Positions 17,653-25,743 of a DNA stretch of 64,000 bases are shown in pieces. The stretch is from positions 124,001 to 188,000 of the forward strand of contig NZ_BAAADS010000018.1 in the NCBI RefSeq assembly GCF_039522605.1, read 5' to 3'. The notes under the pieces are model-generated. The model had not been told where the DNA came from. It searched no databases and saw nothing but the letters and a program-made list of their open reading frames with translations. The position numbers were made by a program, and so were the translations under genes. Position 1 is the stretch's first letter, and every line of letters begins with the position of its first letter. This DNA is from Lentibacillus siamensis (GTDB lineage Bacteria > Bacillota > Bacilli > Bacillales > Amphibacillaceae).

Positions 17653-18145
17653 GCGGTTGATGTTTCTCTCCCGGTGGTTGATGTTCCCGTTTGGCGGTTG
17701 ATGTTTTGTCCCCAGTGGTTGATGTTTTCATTTTGCGGTCGATGTTTTACTCCCAGTGGTTGATGTTTCCATTTTGCGGTCGATGTTTTGCCGCCGGCGG
17801 TTGATGTTCCCATTTTGCGGTTGATGTTTTGCCGCCGGCGGTTGATGTTTTCATTTTGCAGTCGATGTTTTACTCCCAGTGGTTGATGTTTCCATTTTGC
17901 GGTCGATGTTTTGCCGCCGGCGGTTGATGTTCCCGTTTTGCAGTCGATGTTTTGCTTCCAGCGGTTGATGTTTCCATTTTGCGGTCGATGTTTTGCCGCC
18001 AGCGGTTGATGTTCCCGTTTTGCAGTCGATGTTTTGTCCCCAGTGGTTGATGTTCCCGTTTTGCAGTCGATGTTTTGTCCCCAGCGGTTGATGTTTCCGT
18101 TTTGCAGTCGATGTTTTACTCCCAGCAGTTGATGTTTGCCCAGTT
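17653..18145. repeat. Tandem repeat array C (GCGGTTGATGTT core)
   Basis: About 24 units, each a variant of GYRGTYGATGTT plus linker. Twenty-one-base units (linkers TTGCCGCCG, TTACTCCCA or TTGTCCCCA) alternate with 20-base units (TCCATTTT or CCCGTTTT). It occupies the convergent gap between the SEC-C gene and the efflux gene. Same orientation as arrays A and B, but with its own linker family. Confidence 0.92.
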
Positions 18146-18213
18146 GCGGTCCGCTCCCAACGATATCTTCGTCAACAGATCCTTCCTACTCGTGGAAGAT
18201 CCAAAGTCGATGT

Positions 18214-18256
18214 CCAAAAAATCGGGGAGACCGGCTTTTGCCTTGTCTCCCCAATT
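18214..18256 (-). terminator. Terminator of the DHA2 efflux gene
   Basis: A 12-bp stem with one mismatch (AATCGGGGAGAC / GTCTCCCCAATT). On the minus strand it is followed by a T run (GATTTTTTGG). Confidence 0.8.
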
Positions 18257-18291
18257 GGATTCCTATTCACGATCATGCATCACCTGACTGA

Positions 18292-19737
18292 TTAACCCTC
18301 AGCAACAGGCTCCTTAACCACCTTCGGGCCTTTTTTCGAGGCGTTCATCGGTTTAATAAAGAACGACATTATCAAAGCGACAACTGCAATAATCGCTGCC
18401 AGCATGAATGCATCGGACATTCCCTGTATCATCGGATGTGAAAGTCCTTGGTGGGCAGCTTCCTTGCTGTTGTTCGTCATGACCGTAATCAGTGACGCTG
18501 TACCTATTGAGCCTGCAACCTGCCGCATGGTGTTGTTCATGGCTGTACCATGTGGAATCATGTGGTTCGGCAGCTGGTTCAGCCCCGCTGTCATAATCGG
18601 CATCATGACAAGGGAAATTCCGAACATCCGAATGGCATAGACCACCATCATATACAAATACGACGACGAAGCGCTCATTTGGCTGAATAAAAATGTCATG
18701 ACCGCAACGATTGTCAATCCTATAATAGCCAATGGCCGTGCGCCAATCTTATCAAAAATCCTACCCGTAATCGGCGACATAATCCCCATGACGATCGCTC
18801 CAGGTAATAGCAGTAACCCGGATTCAAATGCGGTATAATCAAGCGCATTTTGCATATAAAGTGGCAGGAGCAGCTCGACGCCAATCATGGAAACCATCAC
18901 CATCATCCCGATAAACACGGACAAGGCAAAAATTTTATTCTTAAAGACTCTGAACTCCAGCATTGGTTTCTCGAGTGTCAACTGCCGCCAGATGAATAAT
19001 CCAAGCGCCAGCGCACCAATTATCAGAGCAACCGTCACCTTTGTACTTTCCCAGCCATCATTGCCGGCAGAACTAAAGCCGAATAACAGTCCGCCAAACC
19101 CGAATGATGACAACACAATCGATGTCAAATCAATTTTAGGATGCGTCAGCTTTGTCACATTTTTCAATGCAAAGAACGCAAAAACGATATCAAGCAGTGC
19201 GATCGGTAGAATCATATAAAACAATACCCGCCACGAATGGCTTTCTACAATCCAACCGGAAAGTGTCGGCCCAATCGCAGGTGCAAATGCAATGACAAGA
19301 CCTACCATTCCCATTGCAGCACCACGTTTCTCAACCGGGAATATCAGCAGAAAAATCGTCTGCATCAATGGAATCATAATGCCGGCACCGGATGCCTGTA
19401 AGACCCTGGCAGCCAGCAACACCGGAAAAGTTGGTGCGATGGCAGCTGTCAACGTTCCTGCCGCAAACAATATCATCGCCGTTAAAAACAGCTTTCGCGT
19501 CGAAAATTTTTCAATTAAAAAGGCAGTGACTGGAATCATCACGCCATTGGTGAGCTGGAATCCCGTTGTCAGCCATTGAGCCGTCGCGGCACTCACCGAT
19601 AAATCACCCATAATCTTTGGTATAGCAGTATTCAGTAACGTTTGGTTTAAAATTACAACAAAAGCACCCGCAAGAATCACCGAAACAAGTAACGGTCTGT
19701 TGATGCTTTGGCTGGATTGCATTTCTTCATTCTCCAA
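18292..19737 (-). CDS. DHA2-family multidrug MFS efflux transporter
   Basis: A 481-residue, 14-TM proton-driven drug exporter of the DHA2/EmrB-LmrB group. The N-terminal motif LNQTLLNTAIPKIMGDL, the loop 2-3 region (TAFLIEKFSTRKLFLTAMILF), motif C region GLVIAFAPAIGPTLSGWIVE and GRIFDKIGARPL are all recognisable. The start is either TTG 19737 (GAGTGAGG upstream) or ATG 19722 (GGAG upstream). It lies 78 bp downstream of a TetR gene in the same orientation, so the two probably form an operon autoregulated by that repressor. The substrates are unknown. Confidence 0.88.
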   Translation of the reverse strand: MENEEMQSSQSINRPLLVSVILAGAFVVILNQTLLNTAIPKIMGDLSVSAATAQWLTTGFQLTNGVMIPVTAFLIEKFSTRKLFLTAMILFAAGTLTAAIAPTFPVLLAARVLQASGAGIMIPLMQTIFLLIFPVEKRGAAMGMVGLVIAFAPAIGPTLSGWIVESHSWRVLFYMILPIALLDIVFAFFALKNVTKLTHPKIDLTSIVLSSFGFGGLLFGFSSAGNDGWESTKVTVALIIGALALGLFIWRQLTLEKPMLEFRVFKNKIFALSVFIGMMVMVSMIGVELLLPLYMQNALDYTAFESGLLLLPGAIVMGIMSPITGRIFDKIGARPLAIIGLTIVAVMTFLFSQMSASSSYLYMMVVYAIRMFGISLVMMPIMTAGLNQLPNHMIPHGTAMNNTMRQVAGSIGTASLITVMTNNSKEAAHQGLSHPMIQGMSDAFMLAAIIAVVALIMSFFIKPMNASKKGPKVVKEPVAEG

Positions 19738-19815
19738 AACTTCCTCACTCCTCTAAAAACAAAGCTTTCCTTTAAAGTTTTTTCTATTTCCTCCGTATGC
19801 TGATCGCATTACGGT

Positions 19816-20706
19816 TTATATAGCATTTATAGTTGCCTTTATTCGATGCAAAAGGCCCTTCAGTTCCGGGTTTTCCTCCAAATACAGCAGCAATGCTTTG
19901 ATGAAAAAGGATCTCGGCTCATTTTCATAGCATTCATTTTGCAACGATTGAATCGCCGACAAACACTCTTCACGGTCCTTATCAGATACCGGCAGCCGTT
20001 TCGCCTTCCCTTTAAGCTCTTCCAGAAGATTATCCAATTCCTCTGCCGATGTATCCGGCTCCGCCCCCTCCTCGTATTCCACGTATTCTTTCATCTTACT
20101 TGGAGGCAATACCGGTTCCAGATCGGTTCCATGACCAACCATCGTATCAAACCGCTCCACGACAAAGCGCGCAACACGTTGAAAGTCGATATCCTTATTG
20201 TCATGAATGGCCAGCGAAATATACTCCCGCAACATCCCCTGAAACATGATGGTATAGTCCCAAATATACGGTTTTGCCTTTTCGCCGTATGCTTCGAGCA
20301 AACAATCCTTATACCAGTTCGTCATGGTAACCTTGATTCTTTTCATAAGTGATGCAATCTCAGGGTTATCATGGGGTGGCAACGCCCGAAACAGCATGAC
20401 CATAAAATCCTTATTGTTGCGAAAGCCATCAGACTGCGCAGCAATTTTTCGGATGAGTTTTTCTTTAGCGGACAACGATGGGTCAAAATTGACATTCGCA
20501 GCGCTTTGCAGCATTTTTTTATGATTACTTTCAATAACCTGAATCAACAGTTCTTCTTTGGAATCAAAGAACTGATATAAAGTTCCTTTCGAAATCCTGC
20601 AGTCATCAGCAATTTCCTGAACCGACGTTGAGAAATAACCTTTTTCCGAAAAAAAGCGGATTGCCGATCGCATGATCTCCTGTTTTCTTTCCATTGTTTC
20701 CGCCAC
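19816..20706 (-). CDS. TetR-family transcriptional regulator
   Basis: A 296-residue regulator. The N-terminal helix-turn-helix domain (about 8-55) is typical TetR: AIRFFSEKGYFSTSVQEIADDCRISKGTLYQFFDSKEELL. The ligand domain is unusually long, with an acidic extension (EYEEGAEPDTSAEELDNLLEELKGKAK) before a helical C terminus, giving about 296 rather than the usual 190-210 residues. It is first in a two-gene unit with the DHA2 exporter and probably represses it, with drug binding giving derepression. An inverted repeat upstream (20807-20822) is a likely operator. Confidence 0.88.
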   Translation of the reverse strand: MAETMERKQEIMRSAIRFFSEKGYFSTSVQEIADDCRISKGTLYQFFDSKEELLIQVIESNHKKMLQSAANVNFDPSLSAKEKLIRKIAAQSDGFRNNKDFMVMLFRALPPHDNPEIASLMKRIKVTMTNWYKDCLLEAYGEKAKPYIWDYTIMFQGMLREYISLAIHDNKDIDFQRVARFVVERFDTMVGHGTDLEPVLPPSKMKEYVEYEEGAEPDTSAEELDNLLEELKGKAKRLPVSDKDREECLSAIQSLQNECYENEPRSFFIKALLLYLEENPELKGLLHRIKATINAI

Positions 20707-20806
20707 CTCTTATCTCATCACTAACCGTCGCAGGATACACCTGCAACGACGTGTTTATATTTGAAACAGCATCTCGCTGAAGATTAAACCATTCTTTTTC
20801 AAGCTG

Positions 20807-20822
20807 TTGACCAAACAGTCAA
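20807..20822. promoter_or_regulatory. Putative TetR operator
   Basis: TTGACCAAACAGTCAA is an inverted repeat (TTGAC/GTCAA arms) about 100 bp upstream of the TetR gene. A related pair of half-sites, TGACTAACTGGTTC and GTCAACCAGATAGTTC, lies at about 20860-20895. No clean sigma-A promoter could be fixed between them. Confidence 0.45.
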
Positions 20823-20953
20823 ATTAGAACTATTAAGTCAACAGGATTCTTATTTTATATGACTAACTGGTTCTATGTCAACCAGATAGTTCTAAACGTA
20901 TTAAAAATCCTGTGTAACACGCACCGGGTACGATGACCATTCAATCAAAAAAA

Positions 20954-21008
20954 GACATAAAGTGCCGGGAAATCCCAACCTTTATGTCTGCTATGACTTG
21001 GTTCATCG
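20954..21008. repeat. Structured 55-bp direct repeat, copy 1
   Basis: Contains GACATAAAG ... CTTTATGTC (perfect 9-bp arms) enclosing a small GGG-AAAT-CCC hairpin, then TGCTATGACTTGGTTCATCG. An almost identical copy (53 of 55 bases) lies at 21467-21521, in the same orientation on the other side of the XRE gene. Confidence 0.85.
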
Positions 21009-21048
21009 CAGCCACGTGTTACATTACAGTATTATTATTGTTTTCTTT

Positions 21049-21068
21049 TGATAGCGTATATGCTATCA
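21049..21068. promoter_or_regulatory. Promoter-embedded palindrome, likely XRE operator
   Basis: TGATAGCGTATATGCTATCA is palindromic at 18 of 20 positions and lies between a -35-like TTTTGA and a TATAAT at 21068-21073. It is upstream of the XRE gene and is well placed for autorepression. Confidence 0.6.
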
Positions 21069-21161
21069 TATAATTGTATAAACTATTGGAGCTGAAAAGT
21101 TCTATATCAATTATTGTGAAAATGACCCATCTCTTTATCCGTATTTGAAAGGGTGATTAGG

Positions 21162-21458
21162 ATGCAGGACAATTTTGGAAAGTGGTTAACCAGCGTTATA
21201 GGCGAAGATGAAATGAGAGAATTAGACAAAAAAGCAACCTTTCGTGCCCAGATGATTAAAGCGCGTCATAATCTTAAATTAAGCCAGCAGGACTTAGCTG
21301 ACAAAATTGGAGTGGCAAAATCAACCATTGGCCGTATTGAAGCCGGCAATATTTCACCTAAAGTATCGACACTCCAAAAAATAGCGGATGCTCTGAACGT
21401 CTGTTTCGTAATTGATGGAATACAACGTGATGATAGGGATTATCTAATAAAATCATAA
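21162..21458 (+). CDS. XRE-family helix-turn-helix regulator (HigA-like)
   Basis: A 98-residue protein with an N-terminal extension of about 35 residues and a Cro/C1-type helix-turn-helix at about 37-90 (NLKLSQQDLADKIGVAKSTIGRIEAG, KVSTLQKIADALNV). ATG 21162 is preferred over GTG 21153 because GAAAGGG is 8 bp upstream. The size and layout resemble antitoxins of HigBA-type modules, but no intact toxin gene adjoins it; the leader between the promoter and the start holds only a short open frame without a start codon (AEKFYINYCEN...YLKG, ending at 21155) that could be a toxin remnant. The gene is bracketed by 55-bp direct repeats. It probably binds the palindrome in its own promoter. Confidence 0.75.
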   Translation: MQDNFGKWLTSVIGEDEMRELDKKATFRAQMIKARHNLKLSQQDLADKIGVAKSTIGRIEAGNISPKVSTLQKIADALNVCFVIDGIQRDDRDYLIKS

Positions 21459-21466
21459 ATAGGGTG

Positions 21467-21521
21467 GACACAAAGCGCCGGGAAATCCCAACCTTTATGT
21501 CTGCTATGACTTGGTTCATCG
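21467..21521. repeat. Structured 55-bp direct repeat, copy 2
   Basis: Second copy, starting 9 bp after the XRE stop. It differs from copy 1 at two positions, one of which breaks a base pair of the outer stem (GACACAAAG against CTTTATGTC). No T run follows, so it is not an ordinary terminator. Confidence 0.85.
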
Positions 21522-21604
21522 ATCGAGAACAGAATGTGGAAACGCAGGAACGGTCCAACTGCTTCCATCGTTGCATCCACATTCTTCGATCACGTAACGC
21601 TATA

Positions 21605-22597
21605 TTACTTCAGATTATTGTCCTCAATAAATTGTTCAAAATCATCATCTGACTGTTTATCAATTCGATTTTGATTATATTTGCTGTACTCCTGAATTGC
21701 TAAATTCTCAGCAACCACCTTGGAAACTTTACCTGCATTTGTAAGAATTTCTCGATCATTAAACTGAAGAAACGCATCAAGTTTGCCAATCCAATCTTTC
21801 ATATACATAGGACGCTGTCTTTCTGCCTGATCTTCCGCATAATCCAAGTACATCGTGACAATTCGATTGAGCGATTTCAGCTCTTTTTCGGTTAAATAAT
21901 TTTTAGCAACTATGACATCTTGTTTACGTACCTTATCACCTTTCCATGATGTCAGACCCATATTCTCTTTATCCGACTTAGCTCTATCTGCTATGAGTTC
22001 AGCCGCTGTTTGCCCATGTATTGCATAATGGAGTTTATTTTGAACAGTTGCGAAGAATTCCTGTGTAATATCAGCACTTGAATCATAATCAACAGATGTT
22101 ACATATATATCCGTTATCTTTTGATAGAACCTCTTTTCTGATGCACGAATATCGCGAATTCGTTCCAGTAATTCGTCAAAATAATCCTGCCCAAAATTAC
22201 GCATTTCCTTAAGGCGGTCATCGTCCATTGCAAACCCTTTGACAAGATATTCATTCAAACGCTCTGTTGCCCATTTCCGGAATTGTGTTCCTCGATGAGA
22301 GCGAACACGGTAGCCGATTGCGATAATCATTTCGAGGTTGTAATGTTTTGCTTTTCTTTCAACTTCTCTTGTACCTTCTTTTTGAACTAGTAAGTAATAC
22401 TTACAAGTTGACTTTTCCTGTAATTCTTCTTCTTTAAAAATATTATTTATGTGAAGCGTAATATTTTGGGGAGAAGTTTGATACAACTCCCCAATCGCCT
22501 TTTGCGTCATCCAAACAGTTTCATTCTCCAGCCTGACGTCTATTTTTGTGTTACCGTCCTCCGTCTGGTAAATCAACATATCGGTTTCATTACCCAT
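21605..22597 (-). CDS. RhuM-family protein
   Basis: A 330-residue protein of the virulence-RhuM family, named from a Salmonella pathogenicity-island gene and of unknown biochemical role. Recognised stretches: IDVRLENETVWMTQKAIGELYQTSPQNI near the N terminus, KHYNLEMIIAIGYRVRSHRGTQFRKWATERL and the helical C-terminal RQRPMYMKDWIGKLDAFLQFNDREIL. The ATG at 22597 has GGAG at the right distance; an upstream open stretch to 22708 has no ribosome binding site. RhuM genes are commonly found as single cargo genes in mobile regions and next to restriction systems, fitting the accessory setting here. No signal peptide or membrane segment. Confidence 0.82.
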   Translation of the reverse strand: MGNETDMLIYQTEDGNTKIDVRLENETVWMTQKAIGELYQTSPQNITLHINNIFKEEELQEKSTCKYYLLVQKEGTREVERKAKHYNLEMIIAIGYRVRSHRGTQFRKWATERLNEYLVKGFAMDDDRLKEMRNFGQDYFDELLERIRDIRASEKRFYQKITDIYVTSVDYDSSADITQEFFATVQNKLHYAIHGQTAAELIADRAKSDKENMGLTSWKGDKVRKQDVIVAKNYLTEKELKSLNRIVTMYLDYAEDQAERQRPMYMKDWIGKLDAFLQFNDREILTNAGKVSKVVAENLAIQEYSKYNQNRIDKQSDDDFEQFIEDNNLK

Positions 22598-22902
22598 TGT
22601 CGCCAACTCCTTTTTAATAACACCTATTTTTATAATTATATCATAAATACGAACGTTTGTTTCAATCATTAAAAAGTTTAGGCCCATTTTAGCGCACCAA
22701 CAAATCAATTCGTACTACCTGATGCAGCCTAGTAACCCAGCTGGTTTTATTTGGAGACGTAAAGAAAACCTCTAAACCCAGGATTTTCAACTGGGACAAG
22801 GAACTGTCCTCCATCCCACTACGCATTATTGTATTAATTCTATTATTTAGTCACTAAACTAATGTAATAAGCAATTTTAAGCTCTCATGCATGTAAACGC
22901 AG

Positions 22903-22931
22903 TTAGACAGTCGGATATAAGTTGTTATAAA
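22903..22931 (+). promoter_or_regulatory. Probable sigma-A promoter of the betaine-binding lipoprotein gene
   Basis: TTAGAC (22903-22908), 17 bp, TATAAA (22926-22931), about 40 bp upstream of the start. The rest of the 370-bp gap 22598-22968 shows only a short dispersed-repeat-like segment (GGGACAAGGAACTGTCC, about 22794-22810). Confidence 0.6.
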
Positions 22932-22968
22932 GTGTTCATTAGTGACTTCAAAGGAGGACTAACATCAT

Positions 22969-23904
22969 ATGTCGAAAAAATTTGGAATTATTTTCTTAAC
23001 CTTAATTTGTACAGTCGCATTATTGCTTTCTGCCTGTGGAAGCAACAATGATACAGGAGCGGAAACAGGATCTAATAATGGGGTTGAACTCGGCCAAAAA
23101 GAATTAACGATGCCTTATGTTTCGTGGGCATCCACAGTTGCGGGCGTAAATGTTATAAAAGTAGTACTTGAGGATTTAGGGTACGAAATTGAATTAACAC
23201 AGGTAACCCCCGGGGCAATGTTTGCGGGTATTGCTGACGGATCGGCTGATATGTCAGTTGGGGCTGTGACACTTCCATATACGCACAAAAGTTATTGGAA
23301 AAAATATGGTGACCAAATTGATGATATCGGGATAACCATGAAGGACAGTGTTACAATCGGTTTAGCTGTACCTTCCTATATGAAAATTGACTCACTTGAG
23401 GATTTGACCAACAATACGAATAACATTGGTAAAAAATTAGAAAAGACCATCGTGGGCATTGATCCAGGTGCCGGTCAGATGCAACTTACCAAAAACACGG
23501 TTATGCCTGGTTATAAACTGGATAACTGGACGTTACAAGCAACATCCGGCCCCGCTATGACAGGAGCACTTTCAAGCGCTATTGAAGACCATAAACCGAT
23601 TGTTGTGACACTATGGGAACCGCATTGGGCTTTTATCGAATGGGACTTAAAATATTTGAAGGATCCACAAAACCTTTTCGGGGAACCGGACAGTCTTCAT
23701 GCGGTTGCACGTAAAGGCCTGAAAGAAGATGCGCCCGCTGCATATAAAGTTTTAGACCAGTTTCAATGGACCAAGCAAGATATGGGAAAAGTCATGGTGA
23801 AAGTACATGATGGAATGGATCCATTAGAAGCAGCCAAAGAGTGGGTCGAAAATAACCAGGACAAGGTGAAAGATTGGAAGAAAGATTTAAAAGCTGCAAA
23901 ATAG
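22969..23904 (+). CDS. Glycine betaine-type ABC transporter substrate-binding lipoprotein (OpuAC family)
   Basis: A 311-residue extracytoplasmic lipoprotein. The signal peptide ends in the lipobox LLSAC. The OpuAC/ProX-type binding fold is evident from ADGSADMSVGAVTLPYTHKSYWKKYG, DPGAGQMQLTKN and VVTLWEPHWAFIEWDLKYLKDP; aromatic residues in WAS, SYW and EPHW would form the cation-pi cage for quaternary ammonium ligands. A strong AAAGGAGG precedes ATG 22969. It would feed betaine or a similar osmolyte to an ABC importer for osmotic protection, but no permease or ATPase gene is adjacent. A second, divergent homologue lies at 24532-25458. Confidence 0.85.
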   Translation: MSKKFGIIFLTLICTVALLLSACGSNNDTGAETGSNNGVELGQKELTMPYVSWASTVAGVNVIKVVLEDLGYEIELTQVTPGAMFAGIADGSADMSVGAVTLPYTHKSYWKKYGDQIDDIGITMKDSVTIGLAVPSYMKIDSLEDLTNNTNNIGKKLEKTIVGIDPGAGQMQLTKNTVMPGYKLDNWTLQATSGPAMTGALSSAIEDHKPIVVTLWEPHWAFIEWDLKYLKDPQNLFGEPDSLHAVARKGLKEDAPAAYKVLDQFQWTKQDMGKVMVKVHDGMDPLEAAKEWVENNQDKVKDWKKDLKAAK

Positions 23905-23911
23905 CATAATG

Positions 23912-23958
23912 CATCAAGTACCCCCATCTGATTGATTTTCAGATGGGGGTACTTGATG
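23912..23958. terminator. Long perfect hairpin after the betaine-binding gene
   Basis: A 19-bp perfect stem (arms 23912-23930 and 23940-23958, CATCAAGTACCCCCATCTG / its complement) with a 9-nt loop, followed by TTGTTTCGATTATTTTT. Probably a terminator, perhaps shared with the convergent ydjM-like gene. Confidence 0.8.
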
Positions 23959-23986
23959 TTGTTTCGATTATTTTTAATAAGCTATT

Positions 23987-24012
23987 GGAAGCAAGAGCTC
24001 TGTCCCTATTCT
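23987..24012. repeat. Dispersed 26-bp repeat, copy 1
   Basis: GGAAGCAAGAGCTCTGTCCC followed by TATTCT; close copies occur at 31693-31718 and 55444-55468, all in the same orientation and all in 3' intergenic positions. Confidence 0.6.
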
Positions 24013-24492
24013 TTAAACAACATACATCTGAAACCCAATATATCCCACCAACACAACCATCAAAGCCATCAGAATTTGTTCAAAAAGCCCGCCAGTATGC
24101 GTATATATCGGCAGCCGTATTTTCAGATTCAGCGGCCATAACAATGCAATGCCGCGTGCGGTTGCTGCATCCAAAAGCAAATGACTTGCGATACCAATGA
24201 GGATACCGGCTGTAATGCCCGCTGGTAATGGTGTGGATGACAATATAGCGCCCAAAGCAACCATGAATAACAGGCTGTGTGTAACGGTCCGGTGACCAAA
24301 CAGGATTCGGATCAGATGTGATAAGACAGGCAATTTCCGTCCGATCTTGGAGCCGCCGTGACAAATATCCGGCACCAGTGCTCCGGCTGTACATGATGCT
24401 AAAAACAGCAGGTCCTGCGCATGATAGTCTGCAAAGTATTGTGCTGCTATCCCCGCTGTCAAACCTCCAATAAGATGTGTTTTGCCTGTCAT
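24013..24492 (-). CDS. YdjM-family metal-dependent hydrolase-like membrane protein
   Basis: A 159-residue integral membrane protein of the YdjM (DUF457) family. It has the family motifs: N-terminal MTGKTHLIGGL, a metal-ligand-like GHRTVTHSLLF and SHLLLDAATARGIALLWPL. Four hydrophobic segments are visible. The founding member is an SOS-regulated inner-membrane protein of E. coli, and the hydrolase label rests on similarity only. A GAAGGATG ribosome binding site precedes ATG 24492. It lies 39 bp downstream of the second betaine-binding gene on the same strand, separated by a small hairpin, and could be co-transcribed. Confidence 0.82.
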   Translation of the reverse strand: MTGKTHLIGGLTAGIAAQYFADYHAQDLLFLASCTAGALVPDICHGGSKIGRKLPVLSHLIRILFGHRTVTHSLLFMVALGAILSSTPLPAGITAGILIGIASHLLLDAATARGIALLWPLNLKIRLPIYTHTGGLFEQILMALMVVLVGYIGFQMYVV

Positions 24493-24531
24493 GTGTGATT
24501 CATCCTTCTACTGTTCACAGCAAGGGTGAAC

Positions 24532-25458
24532 TTATTCACCCTTGGCCTTACTCAATATTTTTTCTTTAAAGTCTGGATTGTTTTTAAGAAATTCCTTCGC
24601 CGCATCTTCATTCGACATTCCGTTTTGAATATTGAGCATGATATTCTGATTTTGTTTTTTCGTCAGGCGAAATGCTTTAATGATTTTATAGGCCAATGGC
24701 GAATCTTCTTTAAACCCTTTTCGGGACGCCGAATAAACGTTATCGGGGTCACCGTATTTATTTTTCGGATCCTTCAATATCTTTAAATCAAATTTATTGA
24801 ATGTCCAGTGTGGTGTCCAAAGTGTTACAACAATGGGTTCTTTATTATCAATAGCCCTCGTTAGTGCTGCCGCCATTGTAGGGCCTGAACTGGATTGAAG
24901 CTCCCAGTTTTCATCCAAACCATAGGCAGGCATGACCTCGTTTTTGGTCAGTTTCATCTCACCCGCACCAGGACTGATACCGGTAATGGTCCAATCCAAC
25001 TTCTTACCAATATTGTTCTTATTATTAGCTAAGTCTTCTATTGTATCAATATCTTCCATGTAAGATGGTACAGTCAGTCCAAGTTCCACCTTTTCTGTAA
25101 CCATACTGATTTTATCAAGCTTGTCTTTATATTTTTCCCAATAACTTGCATGCGTGGTCGGTAGCCATAACCCAACAGAAGCATCTGATGACCCATCTGC
25201 AAGGCCCGAAAATTCAATACCTACATCTGTTGACGTAACCGTAACATCATAGCCAACTTCTTCCAGCAGCAGTTTAACCAAATGTGTTGCCCCGATATTG
25301 GAAAGGTATGTATCTGTTGCCAATTCCACTTCTTTCGTACCCAGATTTCCCTCGCCTTTGTCTGCATTTTCTTCGCTGTTATTGTCACTGCTACAAGCTG
25401 TCAGTAACACCATAGATAATATAAAAACAACGCTTATGAAGCTAAATTTTTTCCACAT
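24532..25458 (-). CDS. Second glycine betaine-type substrate-binding lipoprotein (OpuAC family)
   Basis: A 308-residue lipoprotein with signal peptide and lipobox LLTAC, followed by an acidic low-complexity spacer. The OpuAC-type fold is recognisable: LADGSSDASVGLWLPTTHASYWEKY, SPGAGEMKLTKNEVMPAYGL and VVTLWTPHWTFNKFDLKILKDP. It is clearly related to the 22969-23904 protein but well diverged, so it probably has a different ligand preference among betaine-like compounds. No permease or ATPase lies beside it. GGAGGG is present upstream but about 15 bp from the ATG, longer than usual. A small stem (AAGGGTGA/TCACCCTT) spans its stop codon. Confidence 0.85.
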   Translation of the reverse strand: MWKKFSFISVVFILSMVLLTACSSDNNSEENADKGEGNLGTKEVELATDTYLSNIGATHLVKLLLEEVGYDVTVTSTDVGIEFSGLADGSSDASVGLWLPTTHASYWEKYKDKLDKISMVTEKVELGLTVPSYMEDIDTIEDLANNKNNIGKKLDWTITGISPGAGEMKLTKNEVMPAYGLDENWELQSSSGPTMAAALTRAIDNKEPIVVTLWTPHWTFNKFDLKILKDPKNKYGDPDNVYSASRKGFKEDSPLAYKIIKAFRLTKKQNQNIMLNIQNGMSNEDAAKEFLKNNPDFKEKILSKAKGE

Positions 25459-25743
25459 AGTAGTTTAAATAAACCCTCCATTTACTTAATTTCAATATTC
25501 TTATCATATAACAGCCAATCATTGATTACAAGCCCACGTACGTGAAGGGCTCCACAGTGCAGATGCCACACCACCCGCCGATTCAGTATACCAAAGGGGT
25601 TGCCTATAACCTATTTTGCAGTCCAAACTTAGCTGCTCCCCATTACTACCTACAAAACTGGTAACTTACCCCAAACCCTACTTCAGCAGCGCACCCCAGC
25701 TGCGTGCTGTGATAAAATAAAGACGGAAAGTGAGGTGGATCCA

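Noticed and set aside
2581..18145. Repeat arrays as CRISPR arrays.
   Set aside because: Linkers are 8-9 bp, belong to two alternating classes rather than being unique, and no cas genes are present.
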